Assembly (NCBI GenBank): GCA_964596345.1 | Contig: CAZQSZ010000003.1 | Location: 124,001 to 188,000, forward strand | From: CADEDV01 sp964596345 | GTDB taxonomy: Bacteria; Bacteroidota; Bacteroidia; Chitinophagales; Chitinophagaceae | DNA: 64,000 nucleotides | Direction of reading: 5' to 3' | In this document: positions 35,622 through 45,239 of the stretch, in pieces | How the letters are laid out: each line of letters starts with the position of its first letter | Position numbering within the stretch: the first letter of the stretch is position 1 | Notes under the pieces: model-generated | Seen by the model: only the letters and a program-made list of their open reading frames with translations | Told to the model about the DNA's origin: nothing | Databases searched by the model: none | Translations under genes and position numbers: made by a program

Positions 35622-35644
35622 ACCCGCCATGGTGGGTGGCGGGT
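35622..35644 (-). terminator. hairpin terminator after the T9SS cargo gene
   Basis: ACCCGCCA and TGGCGGGT (8 paired bases, 7-base loop) are followed on the minus strand by TTTTTATTTG. It lies 26 bases past the stop of the T9SS cargo gene and just upstream of the pdxJ promoter. Confidence 0.8.
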
Positions 35645-35670
35645 ACTAAATCTATCCTTAGTTATGAATA

Positions 35671-36942
35671 CTATTGTTTAAATAAACGGGTTTGGCCCAG
35701 CACATTTTTTTGTTCATCTGTGATGGTTAGCCAGTAAATGCCCGCTGGTATTTTTTCTGAAACGTTGATGCTGTAAAGATTATTGCCTTTGCTGAGTTGC
35801 CTTGTCACAGACTGTACAACCCGGCCTGTTACATCCGTAATGCTGCTGGTTACCTGCTGAGACACTGCCGAATGAAGACTGATATTCACCAGTGTGCTGA
35901 AAGGATTGGGATAAGTGATGAGTTCTGTTATAAGGTCTTTAGTACTGATCCTTGCAACGGGGGAGTACCTGGAATTCCCATCCTGGTCAACCTGCTTCAA
36001 CCGGTAGAAAAGAGTGGCTTTTGCAGGATTGATATCGGTATATGAATAGTCGGATCTTTCAGTGGTATTGCCACGGGCAGTAACCGTTCCGATCGCCGAC
36101 CAGTCACTGGCATTGCTGCTTCTTTCAACTGTAAAATGTGAACTGTTGGTCTCCTGTGCAGTTGCCCATTTCAATTTTACATTATCACCCGATTGGGCAG
36201 CACTGAAGGAAACAAGGTTGACCGGTAAGGTTAATAACTGGAAAGACACATTCCCTATCGCAAAATCCTGTTGCGACGGATCGGCATCAGCACCGGGAGC
36301 ATTATCATACCGGATGATAATTTCATTGATCAGGCTGGTTCCGAAATCAACTGTTATCGTACCCCGCTGATCAATAGCATCGGAAAGGGCATTATCAGCC
36401 TGGCCGCTGCTGCTGTTCACGGTGGCAACATTGCCACTGCCGGTGAGAAAAGCGGGGTCAGTGACAGGATCATATTTTGTATATGATGGGATAATAACAG
36501 ACGGACCCATCATACCTGTTATAGTAGCCCTGTCTAAGTGACCGGTGCCGGTTGGGCCCGGTTTATCAATATCAGCGATCCGGAAAGAAACATTTCTTAC
36601 ATAGCTGGAGAAAGTGAGCCGCACTGTTACATAACTGCTGGTATTATCAAAATCAACAATGGTATGCAGCCTGCTGGGCGAGCCGGGTACAACGATAATA
36701 GCACCTGAAACAGTAGGTGTCAGCCCGCCAAATGAACTTGTTTGCCTGAAAACTCCGCTTCCTGTTATGGAAGCAACAACCGTGCAATTGACCCCGGTGC
36801 CTGCTACATTAATAGCTGTGCGATTGGTATTACCAGGTGCCCATGGTGGGGAAAAAGCGCTGCCCCAGTTAAGTACCTGGGCGGTAAGTTCGGCGGAAGT
36901 AAACAGCAGGGCAATGCCCGCCATAAGTAAAGGTCTTCTCAT
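35671..36942 (-). CDS. T9SS type A sorting domain protein (secreted, unknown)
   Basis: This is a 423-residue secreted protein. After a signal peptide (about residues 1-21) there is a beta-rich N-terminal domain (about residues 25-245) with repeated Gly/Thr/Ser segments. A fibronectin-like segment follows, with VNLVSFSAAQSGDNVKLKWATAQETNSSHFTVERS (about 250-330), a known companion of type IX cargo. The C-terminus is the sorting domain, with TYPNPFSTLVNISL and GIYWLTITDEQKNVLGQTRL. The N-terminal domain is not recognised; it may bind or degrade an extracellular substrate. Confidence 0.85.
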   Translation of the reverse strand: MRRPLLMAGIALLFTSAELTAQVLNWGSAFSPPWAPGNTNRTAINVAGTGVNCTVVASITGSGVFRQTSSFGGLTPTVSGAIIVVPGSPSRLHTIVDFDNTSSYVTVRLTFSSYVRNVSFRIADIDKPGPTGTGHLDRATITGMMGPSVIIPSYTKYDPVTDPAFLTGSGNVATVNSSSGQADNALSDAIDQRGTITVDFGTSLINEIIIRYDNAPGADADPSQQDFAIGNVSFQLLTLPVNLVSFSAAQSGDNVKLKWATAQETNSSHFTVERSSNASDWSAIGTVTARGNTTERSDYSYTDINPAKATLFYRLKQVDQDGNSRYSPVARISTKDLITELITYPNPFSTLVNISLHSAVSQQVTSSITDVTGRVVQSVTRQLSKGNNLYSINVSEKIPAGIYWLTITDEQKNVLGQTRLFKQ

Positions 36943-37026
36943 GACTAGGATAGAGGATGGTTATCGGATAAACGCTAAGGATTTATGCTTATTGTGTAAA
37001 AAAATAAAAGAAAATTAATGCCTTTT

Positions 37027-37815
37027 TTACAATTCCATCCAGGTATGGTCGGCAAGGAGTCGTACTGCAGCTACAAACTTTTTAAAAGGACCAGCAGGTC
37101 CCCATTCTTTGGGTGCCACCAGGGAGAGCATAAAACTTTCGTCCTGCTTTTCATATAAATAATAGGTCTGGCCAATATTGGGTTTGAAAGAAAGTTTTGC
37201 ATTGTAGATCATCAGCGAGAGGTCTTTTCTCTTTTGTATCTCCTGTGCCTGCAGGGCCAGCAGTTCAATTTGTTTCCGGATCTGGTCCAGCTGCATATTG
37301 GTCTGCTCTTCCATGGCAGTAAGTGCTTTGTGTTTGATCATGCCTTCTTCTGTTGGCCTGATCAATGCGCCGGCGACCGAAGCAGAATAAGGGAGCACAC
37401 TTAATTGCTTATGGTAGATCTCGGAATTGGTATAAGCTGTGCCATCCGGTTTTGTTCCCTGTTGTGTGATTTTGAGATAACCATTGGGCATTATCTCATG
37501 AACGATATGTAAACAAACCTGCCCGTTCCTATAAAAATGGATCCCGAAACTGATGCTGTCAATAAAAGTAGCTTGTGCCTGGTCGGCGAGATCGGTATTT
37601 TGAAAAGGGTTGAGATCACCGTCAGCAATCAGCTTGTACTGGGAAGTAAAAGCCTGGTTTTCGAGAGTTACCCAGTTATGCGAAATACTGAGTTCCTTTC
37701 GGTCTTCGGCTGATTCGATCTTGTAGATACCGCTTTTGGGTCTTTCGCCATATTCGTAATTGCCTTTTTCGGGAAAAAGCTGCCAGGAAGCCAGAAAATT
37801 ATATGCCTGTACCAA
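37027..37815 (-). CDS. DUF2452 family protein
   Basis: This is a 262-residue cytosolic protein. The C-terminal half matches the DUF2452 pattern: an alpha-helical segment IRKQIELLALQAQEIQKRKDL, then NAKLSFKPNIGQTYYLYEK and FMLSLVAPKEWG, ending LLADHTWMEL. The N-terminal half (about 100 residues) is less conserved. The function is unknown. The start is a TTG at 37815, the first possible start after an in-frame stop, and no ATG gives a better N-terminus. Confidence 0.65.
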   Translation of the reverse strand: MVQAYNFLASWQLFPEKGNYEYGERPKSGIYKIESAEDRKELSISHNWVTLENQAFTSQYKLIADGDLNPFQNTDLADQAQATFIDSISFGIHFYRNGQVCLHIVHEIMPNGYLKITQQGTKPDGTAYTNSEIYHKQLSVLPYSASVAGALIRPTEEGMIKHKALTAMEEQTNMQLDQIRKQIELLALQAQEIQKRKDLSLMIYNAKLSFKPNIGQTYYLYEKQDESFMLSLVAPKEWGPAGPFKKFVAAVRLLADHTWMEL

Positions 37816-37933
37816 GTGGAATAATTATGGGTGATTGGTTGCTTGTTAAAAACTATGCCTTTAACAGTATAAGGCTGCAAAGGTTTTATTTTCCGGGCAA
37901 ATAAAAAAGAAGGATTGGCTTAAATTAGCAGCC

Positions 37934-38479
37934 ATGAAAAGCAAATGGCCGGTCGTACTGCTTACGTGTATAATATTTTCAGTAACTGCTATAGCCCAGC
38001 AGAGTCTTCCATCCGCAGGTGCTTTATTGAAAAAAGCATATAAAGAAGCTGCCGCCCGGAAGAAGAACATTTTTATTATTTTTCATGCTTCCTGGTGCGG
38101 ACCTTGTAAAACCATGCAGGCTTCTATGAATGACAAAAAAATAAAAGCTTTTTTCGACAGCAGTTATGTTATTGTTGACCTGGTAGCCTATGAATTTGAT
38201 GAAAGTGAAAATAATCCCGGGGCAGGGGAACTGCTGGAAAAACACAATGATAACAGCGCCAGCCTTCCCTTCTGGATGATACAGGATGCTAATGGGAACT
38301 TGCTGGGTGATTCCCGGATTGTTCCGGCATACAGCAAGGATGGCTCAAAGGAAAACATGGGATGTCCTTCTGCTGAAAAGGAAGTAGACTATTTTGTGGG
38401 TTTGCTCCGGAAAACATCTGTCCTGACAGCCGTGCAACTGGAAGCGATCCGCAAGAGATTCCGGGAAAATGATAAATAA
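37934..38479 (+). CDS. thioredoxin-like protein, exported
   Basis: This is a 181-residue protein with a signal peptide (about residues 1-22) and a thioredoxin fold. The CxxC is WCGPCKTMQ (about residue 55-58) in IFIIFHASWCGPCKTM. The family block LLGDSRIVPAY follows. It resembles the thioredoxin-domain proteins that reduce or protect periplasmic disulfides, and the motif CGPC rather than CPYC fits thioredoxin. It is divergent from the DUF2452 gene. Confidence 0.85.
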   Translation: MKSKWPVVLLTCIIFSVTAIAQQSLPSAGALLKKAYKEAAARKKNIFIIFHASWCGPCKTMQASMNDKKIKAFFDSSYVIVDLVAYEFDESENNPGAGELLEKHNDNSASLPFWMIQDANGNLLGDSRIVPAYSKDGSKENMGCPSAEKEVDYFVGLLRKTSVLTAVQLEAIRKRFRENDK

Positions 38480-38489
38480 GGAAGAAGTA

Positions 38490-38762
38490 TTACCTGTTAT
38501 CTGGCAATTCTTCTTCGATCAGCTGGTGCAATTGTTTCTCATTTTGTTCTATCCATACCGGCAATGGCTGTGCGGGCAGTTTCCAGCCGTTCTCCTGCTT
38601 TGTCATCTGGAAGAGAATCCTTTCACCACGGTCATCCACCACGTTAATGCTGAAACGTTCTGTATCTGCAGCATTCAATTTCCTGAAATTGAATTCCCGT
38701 AACCGTCCGCCGGCCTTCACCAACCGGGTGAATTGAATGGCCCTGATAAATTTTATCTCCAT
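38490..38762 (-). CDS. conserved hypothetical protein, 90 aa
   Basis: This is a small cytosolic protein with a basic N-terminal half (FIRAIQFTRLVKAGGRLREFNFRKLNAADTERFSINVVDD) and a Trp/Pro-rich C-terminal half (ENGWKLPAQPLPVWIEQNEKQL). It has no domain that I recognise. It is convergent with the thioredoxin-like gene, with ten bases between the stops. Confidence 0.6.
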   Translation of the reverse strand: MEIKFIRAIQFTRLVKAGGRLREFNFRKLNAADTERFSINVVDDRGERILFQMTKQENGWKLPAQPLPVWIEQNEKQLHQLIEEELPDNR

Positions 38763-38930
38763 AAGTTAGCATTATTAGTAAGGCAATAGTGCAATTACTA
38801 TGCTAACAGAACATTCAGGGGCTAAAAGTTGTTCACAAAATTGATGTTATAGAACGATATTGACTGAACGGAGTAGAATCTTGTATTAATTTTCACAAGC
38901 TTCGTTTTATCTTCATGTAATAGTTTATAT

Positions 38931-39422
38931 ATGAAATTTGTTTTTACTCTCTTATTGGCGATGCCTCTATCACTGCTTGCGCAGGATTGCAAATTGATCA
39001 AAGAAGCCGATCCGTATACTAAAGAAAGAACTGTTTCCACCGGTTTTATCCCGCTAACCGGGGCTTCCCTTTCGATGGATGCCCGCAAAGCCGAAGTAGA
39101 TCTGCTGTTCTCTGTGTCCGGAGCTGACCGTTGTTTTACAGACGCCTCCACCGCTGCTATTTTTTTCGTGGGCAGTAAAGTAAAACAAACCCAGCGCAAT
39201 GCCGGTTCTATGAATTGCGAAGGCCTTTTTCATATTATCTTCCGCAACACAGCCACACCGGCGCCTCTTCTCCGGAAAATGGCAACACAAAAGATCGAAA
39301 AGATCGTTTTTACCGGTACGGATAAAAAGGAAATTGTGATCACACTTGATCCTGACCAACAGCAGGTTGTTTTAGACCTGGCTGCCTGTATCGTCAAAGA
39401 AGCCCCGGCGCTGCTGCAATAA
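38931..39422 (+). CDS. small secreted protein of unknown function
   Basis: This is a 163-residue protein with a signal peptide (MKFVFTLLLAMPLSLLAQ) and a compact mature domain. It has a Cys near the N-terminus (QDCKLIKEADPYTKE), another in DRCFTDASTAAIFF, and late MNCEG and DLAACIV. It resembles small periplasmic proteins found near proteases, but no family is recognised. The M48 protease gene starts 41 bases downstream on the same strand, so the two may be co-transcribed. Confidence 0.55.
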   Translation: MKFVFTLLLAMPLSLLAQDCKLIKEADPYTKERTVSTGFIPLTGASLSMDARKAEVDLLFSVSGADRCFTDASTAAIFFVGSKVKQTQRNAGSMNCEGLFHIIFRNTATPAPLLRKMATQKIEKIVFTGTDKKEIVITLDPDQQQVVLDLAACIVKEAPALLQ

Positions 39423-39463
39423 AGGAGTTGTTGTAATTTGCAGTTTCGATCAAATCAATAGCT

Positions 39464-40540
39464 GTGAAATCATATTTAGGAACTTATTCTCTTCCCGGTG
39501 CTGAGGCTGCTGAAGCAACGGTACTGGTATTTGATAAAGAAGTGCATATCGGTTACCGGTCTGCCTCCGGTCATCACCAAACCCTGAAATGGAATATCGG
39601 GGATGTGGAAGCTGTTTTTGATCTTGCGGCCCAATCCACCCGTATCAGGAACAGCACCGACCGGACTATTGAACTTTTTGTGCCCGGCAAAGATGCTGCT
39701 GCGCAGATCAGTGCACTGCAGGCTGAGCAGCAAAAACCCTGGCATCAAAAAGATAAAGCAAGGGAGTGGGGCAGGAATTCCCTGATCTTTTTGGGTGTGG
39801 CCGGCGGGTTAGTGTTGTTGTATTTTTTATTGGTTCCCTGGATGGCAGAAAAAATGGCTACGCAGGTTTCTGTAAAAACAGAAGAAAGTTTTGGCGATGC
39901 TGCCTTTACAGGTATGCGGCTGGAAGAACAGGAAGATACCGCCGCCAGTTTTGCCATCAATCATTTCTTTGCGGCCATGAATGTTCGGACAGCGTATACG
40001 ATCCGCATTTCAGTTGTAAAAGGGGAGACCGTGAATGCGTTTGCCTTACCCGGCGGCCGTATTGTGGTCTATACAGCATTGTTAGATGCTATTGAAACTT
40101 ACCCTGAGTTGGCAGCGCTGCTGGCCCATGAGTTTACCCATGTCAATAATAAACATTCCACGAAAGCTATTTTCAGAAAATTAGGCTCCAAAATATTTAT
40201 CAGCCTGCTGTTCGGGAAGTTCGGATCGGTGACATCTGTCCTGGTGGACCAGGCAGATAACCTGAAATCACTTACCTACTCCCGGTCACTGGAAAAAGAA
40301 GCCGATATGGATGGGCTTGAATTACTGAAAGCCCGGAAAATTGATACAAAAGGTTTTGCTGATCTTTTCCAGCACCTGAAAAATGCAGGGCCTTCTTCCT
40401 CAGCGCCTGAATTTTTAGGAAGTCACCCCGATATTGATAAGCGGATTGCTTATATCCGTGAAGCAGCTGCGGGAGCTGCGGTTGCAGAAAATACAGAACT
40501 AAGAACTATTTTTGAAAAATTAAAACAAACTATACAATGA
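39464..40540 (+). CDS. M48 family metalloprotease with N-terminal membrane-associated domain
   Basis: This is a 358-residue protein. A cytosolic beta-rich N-terminal domain (about residues 1-95) is followed by one membrane span (about 105-125, SLIFLGVAGGLVLLYFLL). The M48 peptidase domain has the zinc motif HEFTHVNNKHS (about 222-232), and the third zinc ligand Glu lies in EKEADMDGLELL. Family members degrade misfolded or membrane proteins. The start is a GTG at 39464. Its TGA overlaps the ATG of the YbjQ-like gene (ATGA), which suggests translational coupling. Confidence 0.88.
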   Translation: MKSYLGTYSLPGAEAAEATVLVFDKEVHIGYRSASGHHQTLKWNIGDVEAVFDLAAQSTRIRNSTDRTIELFVPGKDAAAQISALQAEQQKPWHQKDKAREWGRNSLIFLGVAGGLVLLYFLLVPWMAEKMATQVSVKTEESFGDAAFTGMRLEEQEDTAASFAINHFFAAMNVRTAYTIRISVVKGETVNAFALPGGRIVVYTALLDAIETYPELAALLAHEFTHVNNKHSTKAIFRKLGSKIFISLLFGKFGSVTSVLVDQADNLKSLTYSRSLEKEADMDGLELLKARKIDTKGFADLFQHLKNAGPSSSAPEFLGSHPDIDKRIAYIREAAAGAAVAENTELRTIFEKLKQTIQ

Positions 40541-40854
40541 TCATTACAACAACAAGCACAGTGGAAGGAAGACCTGTGCAGGAATATCTTGGTGTTATCA
40601 ATGCACAGAGTATTATTGGTGCCAATATTTTCAAAGATTTTCTCGGTGGCTTGCGGGATGTGTTTGGTGGCAGAAGCAAAACTTATGAAAAGGTGCTGGA
40701 AGAAGCAAAAGAAGATGCTTTGCGGGAATTATCTCAAAAAGCACAGGCCATGGGAGCCAATGGTATCCTGGGTGTTGACCTTGATTTTGAAACCGTAGGC
40801 GCCAGCGGCAGTATGCTGATGGTGATTGCAACCGGTACGGCGGTAAGATTATAA
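40537..40854 (+). CDS. YbjQ-like (UPF0145) protein
   Basis: This is a 105-residue protein of the UPF0145/YbjQ family: TTSTVEGRPVQEYLGVI, then GANIFKDFLGGLRDVFGGRSKTYEKVL, and MGANGILGVDLDFETVG. Family members form small oligomeric rings. They have been proposed to bind heavy metals, but no role is established. The overlap with the M48 protease stop codon is tight, so the two are likely one operon. A possible hairpin follows. Confidence 0.9.
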   Translation: MIITTTSTVEGRPVQEYLGVINAQSIIGANIFKDFLGGLRDVFGGRSKTYEKVLEEAKEDALRELSQKAQAMGANGILGVDLDFETVGASGSMLMVIATGTAVRL

Positions 40855-40869
40855 ATAACATTATTACTA

Positions 40870-40902
40870 CTACCCATTTCCTGCAGCAGCCGGGGTGGGT
40901 AT
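40870..40902. terminator. weak hairpin between convergent genes
   Basis: TACCCA and TGGGTA are followed by ATTTTT on the plus strand, between the YbjQ stop and the LytTR regulator stop. The stem is only six bases, so confidence is low. Confidence 0.35.
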
Positions 40903-40904
40903 TT

Positions 40905-41654
40905 TTATGCTTTGCCCGCAAGTGCCTGTTGAAGGAATTCTCTTTTACGTCTCGCCACTTCCACTTTTGCGCCATCACTCATTTGCAGCATACCGGAACG
41001 GTCATAACTGTCAATATGAGCCGGATTAACAAGATGAGATTTATGTACCCGCAGGAAATGATGGCCTTTCAGCAGTTCATCATAGTCCTTTAATGTTTTA
41101 GCCGATACGAAGACCTTATTACCGGCCAGGAATATATGCGTGTAATTACTTTCTGCCTGCAGGCGGATGATCTCATCCAGTTGAACATATTTCACCTCGC
41201 TGGCATCGGCCAGGGCCAGCCTGAATTTATTTTTGTTTTGCAGGGAAATGTTTTGCATAAAATTGCGAAACAATAATTGCCCTGCAGGAGCATAGATCCG
41301 TTTGGCTTTAAACCGTTCGACCGCTTTTTTCAGTTCTGTTTCATCAATTGGTTTTAATAAATAATCAAGGGCACTGAACCGGATGGCCTGGATGGCAAAT
41401 TCATTGTAGGCGGTGGTGAAAATTACTTCAAAGTTCCAGTTGTCAACAGTAATGAGCAAATCAAAACCACTCTGGTGCGGCATTTGAATATCAAGAAAAA
41501 GTATATCAGGTCCGAAGGATTGTACCAGGGGGATAGCTTCCTGCACACTCCGGGCTGTTTTGATGGAACTGATATCGGGGCAGTACTGACCGATCAGCCA
41601 TTGTAAGAGGTCAATCGAAGATTGCTCATCGTCAACGATCATTGCTTTTATCAT
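40905..41654 (-). CDS. LytTR-type response regulator
   Basis: This is a 249-residue regulator. The receiver domain (about residues 1-120) has the phosphorylatable Asp in DILFLDIQMPHQSG and the acidic pair MIVDDEQ at the start, with the conserved Lys in LLKPID. A LytTR DNA-binding domain follows (about 145-245, with RLQAESNYTHIFLAG and LRVHKSHLVNPAHID). It overlaps the sensor kinase stop by 4 bases (ATGA), so the pair forms an operon and a direct phosphorelay. Targets are unknown. Confidence 0.93.
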   Translation of the reverse strand: MIKAMIVDDEQSSIDLLQWLIGQYCPDISSIKTARSVQEAIPLVQSFGPDILFLDIQMPHQSGFDLLITVDNWNFEVIFTTAYNEFAIQAIRFSALDYLLKPIDETELKKAVERFKAKRIYAPAGQLLFRNFMQNISLQNKNKFRLALADASEVKYVQLDEIIRLQAESNYTHIFLAGNKVFVSAKTLKDYDELLKGHHFLRVHKSHLVNPAHIDSYDRSGMLQMSDGAKVEVARRKREFLQQALAGKA

Positions 41655-44600
41655 GATTCTTCCGGATTGTAGTAAGGAATTGTAATGATCACTCTGGTGC
41701 CGGTTGCCTTATTGTTCATATACATGTCTTTTATTTCCAGGCTGGCAGGTTTCCCGGTTTTTTGCTGCAGCAGGTCCAGCCTTTCCCTTATGATATTGAT
41801 GCCTTTGCTTTCATGCACCATTGAAGTGAGTTTTGTTTTTTGTATTGTTTCGGCTGTTTGACGGCCAATGCCGTTATCTTCAATGATACAGGTCAGGTAT
41901 TCATCTGAGTTATTGGAGAAGCGTATCGATAGCGTCTTTTCACCTTCTTTATGCAGCAGGCCATGCCAGATAGCATTTTCAGCAAAGGGTTGTACCATTA
42001 AAGAAGGCACCAGCACTTCATCGTTGCTCAGGGTTTCGTCAGCTGTTATTTCATACGTGAATGACTGATCGAAACGAAGTGATTCCAGTTCGATATACAT
42101 CCGGAGTATATTCAGTTCTGCATCCAGGGGTATAAAATTCTTGTCAGCATAGTTGAGCAGGGAACGTAAAAAATTAGAGAACACAGTCAGGTATTTATAA
42201 GCCCTGGTGGTCTGTTGCGAAACGATGAGGTGCTGGATAGAGCTTAATGAATTAAAGAGAAAATGCGGGTTCATCTGCAAACGCAGGTTCATGAATTTAG
42301 ATTCTGCCATCTTCACATTCAGTTCCAGTAGCTGCTGCTGATTTTTCCTCATGGCTTCCTCTGCCAGGGCTTTACTTATTTTGGCTGAACAAATTGAGGC
42401 AATAGACTGCAGCGCATGCAAATGCAGTTTTGTATAAAAATTTGCCTGCCTGTGCTCTGAATCAATAATGCCAATCACTTTGCCTTCATGCACCAGGGGC
42501 ACGGTAATTTCGGAATACCTTTTCATATCATCCACGATATACCGGCTGTCTTTGCTGGTATCAGCAACAACGGATGCTTTACCGGTAACGGCCACATCAC
42601 CCACAATACCTTTGCCCAGTGGTATTTCAATTGGGTTTGCTATTTCAAACCCGACCGGGTTTTTAAGGCCGTAAGCCGCCTTTTGCTGCAATACATTCCT
42701 TTCTTCGTCCAGCAGGTAGATCACACAATCTTCGAAACCCAGCCGTGCAATACAGTTCCGGCAAATATCCCAGAGCAGGTCATTCACGGCTGTGTGTTCA
42801 TAACCACTGTTGGAAAAGTATTCGATCATTTGCCGCACTTGTTTTTGCTGCTGCTTTTGTTTGAAGTAGCGATAGGCTAAAAAGAAGAGGAGCAGGGATG
42901 CGGCAAGGCAAATGATACGGAACCAGGCCTGTTGCCACCATGGTTTGCGCACTATAAATGATACAGAGAAAGAAGAATCTTCCCACCGTACCCCGTCAGT
43001 GGAAGCTTTTACTTTAAATTCATAAGAACCGGGCGGAAGTTTTGAATACGTTGCCTGCCCGTTGATGGAAGGTATGCGCCATTCTTTATCATAGCCACTG
43101 AGTAAATATTGCATCTGGCTTTTTTTTCCGCCGCTTAATTCACCAGACGAAAAATAAAAATTGAATACTGAAGTGGAAAAAGGAAAATGCAAAGAAGCCG
43201 CCTGTGTAAAATAATAACTGCTGTCCGCTGTTTTTAAACTGTACACAACAGGTTTTACTAAGGCTGATGATAAATTAATTGTTGCCGGATGAAACCAGAC
43301 CAATCCTTTGTCAGTGCCCCAGAACATTTCGCCTGATTTGCTTTTGTAGGCACAACGCATACGAAAACCCGAATGATTGAATCCATTGCCTTCTTCAAAA
43401 ACAGTAAATGTTTTGGTGGCCGGATGAAAACGCAATACACAGTTAAGGTTCCCAATCCACATAAAGCCATTTGCATCTTTCAAAATCCCCTCACAGCGGT
43501 CGTTGCGTAAGCCATTGCCCCGGCTGTAATTGGTAATGGAATTGTCCTGGTGAATTACGGAGAGACCACCTGCTGTACCTGCATAGATATTGCCATCGTT
43601 GTCCTGCTCTATTGCATCGATCCGGTTGTTGATTAATCCGTTTTGCAGATGATAATGTCGTTCCTGCTTCAGTTGGGAGTTATACCGGAAAAGGCCGGTT
43701 TCTGTTCCTATCCACATATTCTTATCCCGGTCAGTAAACAAAGACAGGCTGGCTCCTTTATGCACCAATATGGATGTATAACCTGTTGCTGTTTTTGAAT
43801 ACAGGAGGGTGCCGCCGAGAGTCGCTACCCAGATATTGCCATTGTGGTCCTTAAGTATTGCGTTGGTCCAGTTGTACGCAACAGCATCTTTTTCTTTATG
43901 ATTGAACACCTCAAGAATGTTCATATTCCTGTTCATGAGCACCACCCCGTAACGTGTAGTGCCCACCCACAGCAATCCGTTGTCATCTTCATATATATAG
44001 CGGATGGTTTCACGGCCGCTTATATTTTGCCCGTTCAGGACAATTGGTACATAAGTGGCAGTTTCCTGGTTCCTGTTCCAGCGGATGAGCCTGTCCTGTG
44101 CACCCAGCCACAGCACACTGTCGCCGGAGGAACAAACCCATTGAATGTATCCGTCAAATACATCTCCCTTTTCATTGATAAAATAAGGCCGGGAAGCAGC
44201 AATTACCTGTTTGTTGTTATAATAGTGAAGCCCGGATGTTTGTGTGGTGACAAATAAGTAACCGCTGGTATCATAGGTAATATTATAAGTATTATTGCCA
44301 CCAATACTTCTTGCATCGAGCGGATCGTGGCGGTAATTTTTTAAACGGAGTGTGGCCAGGTTCAGATAGTATAAGCCAGAGAAACGGGAAGTAATAATGA
44401 AGTTATTTTCATCAATCCCTGTCATTTTCCGTAAATCACCTTCAACAGGTTTGCTATACTGGTCTTTTAAATTATTATAAGTAGTTATTACTTTTTTTTG
44501 TGAGATGCTGATGCGGTAGAACACATCCCCTTTTGTTGTAAAAGCCAGCAGTTCGTTTTCATTAATCGCAGCGGCATATGCCAGTTCATTGAACGGTAAG

Positions 44601-45205
44601 CTGAGCAGCACTTTTGATGAGGCGTAATCTGCCACTACCAGCTTTCCTTCGCCATAAAAGACCACTTTATCACCGGTTAATTTCCGGGCAAAGTTGTAAT
44701 TGGCAGGAATTGTTCCTTTTTCAAACAGCGAAGTTTGCTCAAAGTGTTTTGTCGTTTTATTTTTTAAGGTATACTGCTCATTGCCCTTAATAACAACCAG
44801 GCCACGGCTCCTGGTTGAGAAAATATCTTTGACAGCCTCTTTATCAGCGGTGTCGCCTACTGTATAGAGATTAAAATTTCTTTTCTCATCCAGCATGGAA
44901 ATAAATGGAGCCTGGGTACGCAGCCAAATCCGGTTATGCTGATCAATTTCAATCCATTGAATGCTGTTGGCAAACAATCCGGGGTTGTATTGTTTGTAAA
45001 AAGAGGTAATTCTGTTGCCGTCAAAACTGCTCAATCCTTCTGAAGTACCTACCCATAAAATACCATTCCGGTCCCGGGCAGCAGTAATTACATTGTTATC
45101 ATTCAACCCTTCTGCCGTGCTCAAATGATAAAATGCAGGCTGCTGGGCCTGCATTTGTAAGCTCATGAGACAGGAGATCAGTAGTATCGCAACTTGTTTT
45201 TTCAA
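41651..45205 (-). CDS. two-component propeller sensor with GAF and LytS-like kinase domain
   Basis: This is an 1184-residue membrane sensor. The signal peptide is followed by a seven-bladed periplasmic propeller built of repeats such as DRNGILWVGTSEGLSSFDG and DGNIYAGTAGGLSVIH. A Y_Y_Y domain (about residues 650-745), one transmembrane span (about 750-770) and a GAF domain (about 790-940) come next. A LytS-like dimerisation domain has the His in MNPHFLFNSL (about 981), and the HATPase has DNGIGRQ. The kinase activates the LytTR regulator that overlaps it. The propeller senses an extracellular ligand, likely a glycan or peptide, but nothing here names it. Confidence 0.92.
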   Translation of the reverse strand: MKKQVAILLISCLMSLQMQAQQPAFYHLSTAEGLNDNNVITAARDRNGILWVGTSEGLSSFDGNRITSFYKQYNPGLFANSIQWIEIDQHNRIWLRTQAPFISMLDEKRNFNLYTVGDTADKEAVKDIFSTRSRGLVVIKGNEQYTLKNKTTKHFEQTSLFEKGTIPANYNFARKLTGDKVVFYGEGKLVVADYASSKVLLSLPFNELAYAAAINENELLAFTTKGDVFYRISISQKKVITTYNNLKDQYSKPVEGDLRKMTGIDENNFIITSRFSGLYYLNLATLRLKNYRHDPLDARSIGGNNTYNITYDTSGYLFVTTQTSGLHYYNNKQVIAASRPYFINEKGDVFDGYIQWVCSSGDSVLWLGAQDRLIRWNRNQETATYVPIVLNGQNISGRETIRYIYEDDNGLLWVGTTRYGVVLMNRNMNILEVFNHKEKDAVAYNWTNAILKDHNGNIWVATLGGTLLYSKTATGYTSILVHKGASLSLFTDRDKNMWIGTETGLFRYNSQLKQERHYHLQNGLINNRIDAIEQDNDGNIYAGTAGGLSVIHQDNSITNYSRGNGLRNDRCEGILKDANGFMWIGNLNCVLRFHPATKTFTVFEEGNGFNHSGFRMRCAYKSKSGEMFWGTDKGLVWFHPATINLSSALVKPVVYSLKTADSSYYFTQAASLHFPFSTSVFNFYFSSGELSGGKKSQMQYLLSGYDKEWRIPSINGQATYSKLPPGSYEFKVKASTDGVRWEDSSFSVSFIVRKPWWQQAWFRIICLAASLLLFFLAYRYFKQKQQQKQVRQMIEYFSNSGYEHTAVNDLLWDICRNCIARLGFEDCVIYLLDEERNVLQQKAAYGLKNPVGFEIANPIEIPLGKGIVGDVAVTGKASVVADTSKDSRYIVDDMKRYSEITVPLVHEGKVIGIIDSEHRQANFYTKLHLHALQSIASICSAKISKALAEEAMRKNQQQLLELNVKMAESKFMNLRLQMNPHFLFNSLSSIQHLIVSQQTTRAYKYLTVFSNFLRSLLNYADKNFIPLDAELNILRMYIELESLRFDQSFTYEITADETLSNDEVLVPSLMVQPFAENAIWHGLLHKEGEKTLSIRFSNNSDEYLTCIIEDNGIGRQTAETIQKTKLTSMVHESKGINIIRERLDLLQQKTGKPASLEIKDMYMNNKATGTRVIITIPYYNPEES

Positions 45206-45239
45206 CGCCAGGGCTTATTCAACTATAAAATACTCCTTT